From the NCBI GenBank assembly GCA_025054905.1, contig JANWZF010000102.1, forward strand, positions 1 through 15,069: 15,069 nucleotides of DNA. Direction: 5' to 3'. The notes under the pieces are model-generated. The model saw only the letters and a program-made list of their open reading frames with translations. It was not told where the DNA came from and did not search any database. Below, piece by piece: positions 13,785-15,069 of the stretch. Source of the stretch: Tepidimonas sp. GTDB taxonomy: Bacteria > Pseudomonadota > Gammaproteobacteria > Burkholderiales > Burkholderiaceae_C. The translations under genes were made by a program, and so were the position numbers. Positions within the stretch are counted from its first letter, which is position 1. Every line of letters begins with the position of its first letter.

Positions 13785-14737
13785 CACCCCCAGCGCGCGG
13801 CGCGGCCCTGCTGATGGCCTTGCTGCTGATGGCCCTGGTCAGCACGTTGGCGGCTGCGGCCTGGTCGTGGCGGTGGCGCGCTTGGGCAGTCGAACGAGCC
13901 GAACGCGAGCACCAGCAGGCCGCCTGGCTGCTCACCGGCGCGCTGGATTGGGCGCGGCTGATCGTGCGCGAAGACGGCCGCGCTTCCAGCCTCGATCACC
14001 TCGGCGAGCCCTGGGCCGTCCCGTTGCAGCCCACCCCTTTGTCAGCCTTTCTGCGGCCCAGCCGCGACAGCGGCGACGACCCTCTGGAACACGCCTGGCT
14101 GGCCGGCCGCATCGAAGATGCGCAAGGGCGCCTGAACTGGCGCAACCTGATCGATCTGACCGCAGCCACGCCCCGGCTGGCCCCGGTCGCGCTGGCAGCC
14201 TTCGAACGGCTGTACGGGCTGCTCGATTTGCCAGCCGATGAACTGCACACGGTCGCACAGGCGCTGCTGGCCGCCTGGCCGGCTGATGGCCAGCGTCCAC
14301 CGCGCCACCCGCTGCCGCAGACTTTGGAGGATCTGCAGGCCCTGGGCTTGAGCGCTCGCAGCTGGGCGGCGCTGCGCGACCACACGGTGTGGTTGCCCGA
14401 GCCGACCCCCCTCAACCTCAACACCGCAGGCGCCCTGGCGTTGCGCGCCGGCATCGAGGGCCTGCAGGCTGCCGACGCCCAGCGGCTGCTGCTGCAACGC
14501 AGCCAGCGCCCACTCGACCGCCCGCAAGCCCTCACCGAGCTGCTGCCACGCCTGGGCCCATCCGCCTCGCTCAACACGTTGAGCGTGGCCAGCCGCTACT
14601 TCCTCGTTCACGGGCAGCTGCGCCTGGGCACACTGACTGTGCAGCAAACGGCCCTGCTGCGCCGCGAGGGCACAAGGGTGGATGTGGTGTGGCTGCGCCG
14701 CAGCCCGCAGGCTTTCCCACCTGCGGCCACGCCATGA
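13781..14737 (+). CDS. gspK: Type II secretion minor pseudopilin GspK (tip subunit)
   Basis: A 318-residue protein, the largest pseudopilin, which caps the pseudopilus tip. The prepilin site is PPARG|AALLMALLLMALVSTLAA. Position +5 is Met rather than Glu, a known GspK trait. The segment LEHAWLAGRIEDAQGRLNWRNL (about residues 101-122) is the conserved DxxGRxNxxxL region, and PLNLNTAGALALRAGIEGL is the helical motif repeated in GspK proteins. ATG 13781 overlaps the gspJ stop by 4 nt and places the cleavage site at residue 7. An in-frame ATG at 13748 lies inside gspJ and is less likely. Length is normal for the family. Confidence 0.95.
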   Translation: MTPPARGAALLMALLLMALVSTLAAAAWSWRWRAWAVERAEREHQQAAWLLTGALDWARLIVREDGRASSLDHLGEPWAVPLQPTPLSAFLRPSRDSGDDPLEHAWLAGRIEDAQGRLNWRNLIDLTAATPRLAPVALAAFERLYGLLDLPADELHTVAQALLAAWPADGQRPPRHPLPQTLEDLQALGLSARSWAALRDHTVWLPEPTPLNLNTAGALALRAGIEGLQAADAQRLLLQRSQRPLDRPQALTELLPRLGPSASLNTLSVASRYFLVHGQLRLGTLTVQQTALLRREGTRVDVVWLRRSPQAFPPAATP

Positions 14738-14739
14738 GG
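14736..14739 (+). promoter_or_regulatory. Ribosome binding site favouring the GspL start at 14747
   Basis: GAGG overlaps the gspK stop region and lies 7 nt before ATG 14747. ATG 14783, 36 nt further on, has no comparable site. Confidence 0.45.
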
Positions 14740-14746
14740 CGGTGCT

Positions 14747-15069
14747 ATGCTTGCCGCGCTTGCCTGCACCGACCGTCCTTCCATGCTGATCCTGCGCCCC
14801 GCCCTTCGCCGCTCATGGGTCGGCTCCTCCACCCCAGACACCGATGGGGCCCTCTGGCATTGGGCGCGGCTGGACACAGAAGGCACGGTGCAGGCCCATG
14901 GACGCGCACCCACCGAGGCGCTGATCGAGCTTGGCACCGCCCAGAACGTGGCGCTGGTGGTGCCGACGCCTTGGCTATCGTGGCACTGGGTGCAGCTGCC
15001 GCCGGGCCGGTTGGGCCGCGATCTGCCGGCTTTGGTGGGTTTGCTGGAGGAGCACCTGCTCGATGATCC
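14747..15069 (+). CDS. gspL: Type II secretion protein GspL, N-terminal fragment
   Basis: About 107 codons are visible before the right edge of the window. The reading SMLILRPALRRSWVGSS, ALWHWARLDTEGTVQAHG, then VALVVPTPWLSWHWVQLP and the terminal LPALVGLLEEHLLDD match the start of the GspL cytoplasmic actin-like domain. The (L)SWHxVxLP and ALxGLLEExLLDD patterns are characteristic. GspL is an inner-membrane platform protein that recruits the GspE ATPase and pairs with GspM. ATG 14747 has GAGG 7 nt upstream and lies 9 bp after gspK. ATG 14783 would remove 12 residues and is the alternative. The membrane helix and periplasmic domain are outside the window. Confidence 0.9.
   Translation, partial: MLAALACTDRPSMLILRPALRRSWVGSSTPDTDGALWHWARLDTEGTVQAHGRAPTEALIELGTAQNVALVVPTPWLSWHWVQLPPGRLGRDLPALVGLLEEHLLDD

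Overview
The window is GC-rich, densely coded bacterial DNA. Gene content points to a betaproteobacterium of the order Burkholderiales, most like Comamonadaceae or relatives: a Bug-type solute receptor, a bacterial Coq7, a DUF2189 membrane protein, a biosynthetic IlvA with two C-terminal regulatory domains, and a gspG-H-I-J-K-L block. The genus cannot be fixed from the sequence alone.

Layout. 1-108 (-): start of a TatD-family hydrolase running off the left edge. 328-1314 (+): a Bug-family periplasmic receptor. 1392-2150 (-): a PF10014-type 2-oxoglutarate/Fe(II) dioxygenase, divergent from a DUF2189 membrane protein (2271-3086, +). The gap between these two holds a near-consensus FNR-type box. 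3076-4074 (-): an AcuI/YhdH-type acryloyl-CoA reductase, convergent with and overlapping the DUF2189 gene. 4308-8291 (+): a four-gene metal (probably copper) cluster. It encodes a small exported Cys/His protein, a TolC-like protein, a Tat-exported two-domain multicopper oxidase with a Met-rich extension, and a DUF411-CusF fusion. 8315-8983 (+): Coq7. 9023-9472 (-): an OsmC-family protein. 9514-9617: a strong sigma70-like promoter followed about 70 nt later by a textbook intrinsic terminator, so a candidate small RNA or a terminated ilvA leader. 9694-11256 (+): ilvA. 11315-11836 (-): a short PDZ-less gspC. 11848 to the right edge (+): gspG, gspH, gspI, gspJ, gspK and the start of gspL.

How the genes work together. 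The metal cluster looks like a periplasmic copper-handling module. The small Cys/His protein and the DUF411-CusF fusion could bind or buffer copper. The multicopper oxidase could oxidise Cu(I). The TolC-like protein would sit in the outer membrane or span the periplasm. No RND pump, P-type ATPase or metal regulator lies in the window. The gsp block encodes the type II secretion pseudopilus (G major; H, I, J, K minor), the inner-membrane platform protein GspL and, on the opposite strand, the inner-membrane/secretin linker GspC.

The least explained parts are the promoter-terminator unit before ilvA, the FNR box whose position does not suit simple activation of its nearest gene, the domain make-up of the copper cluster proteins, and the 11-bp divergent junction between gspC and gspG.
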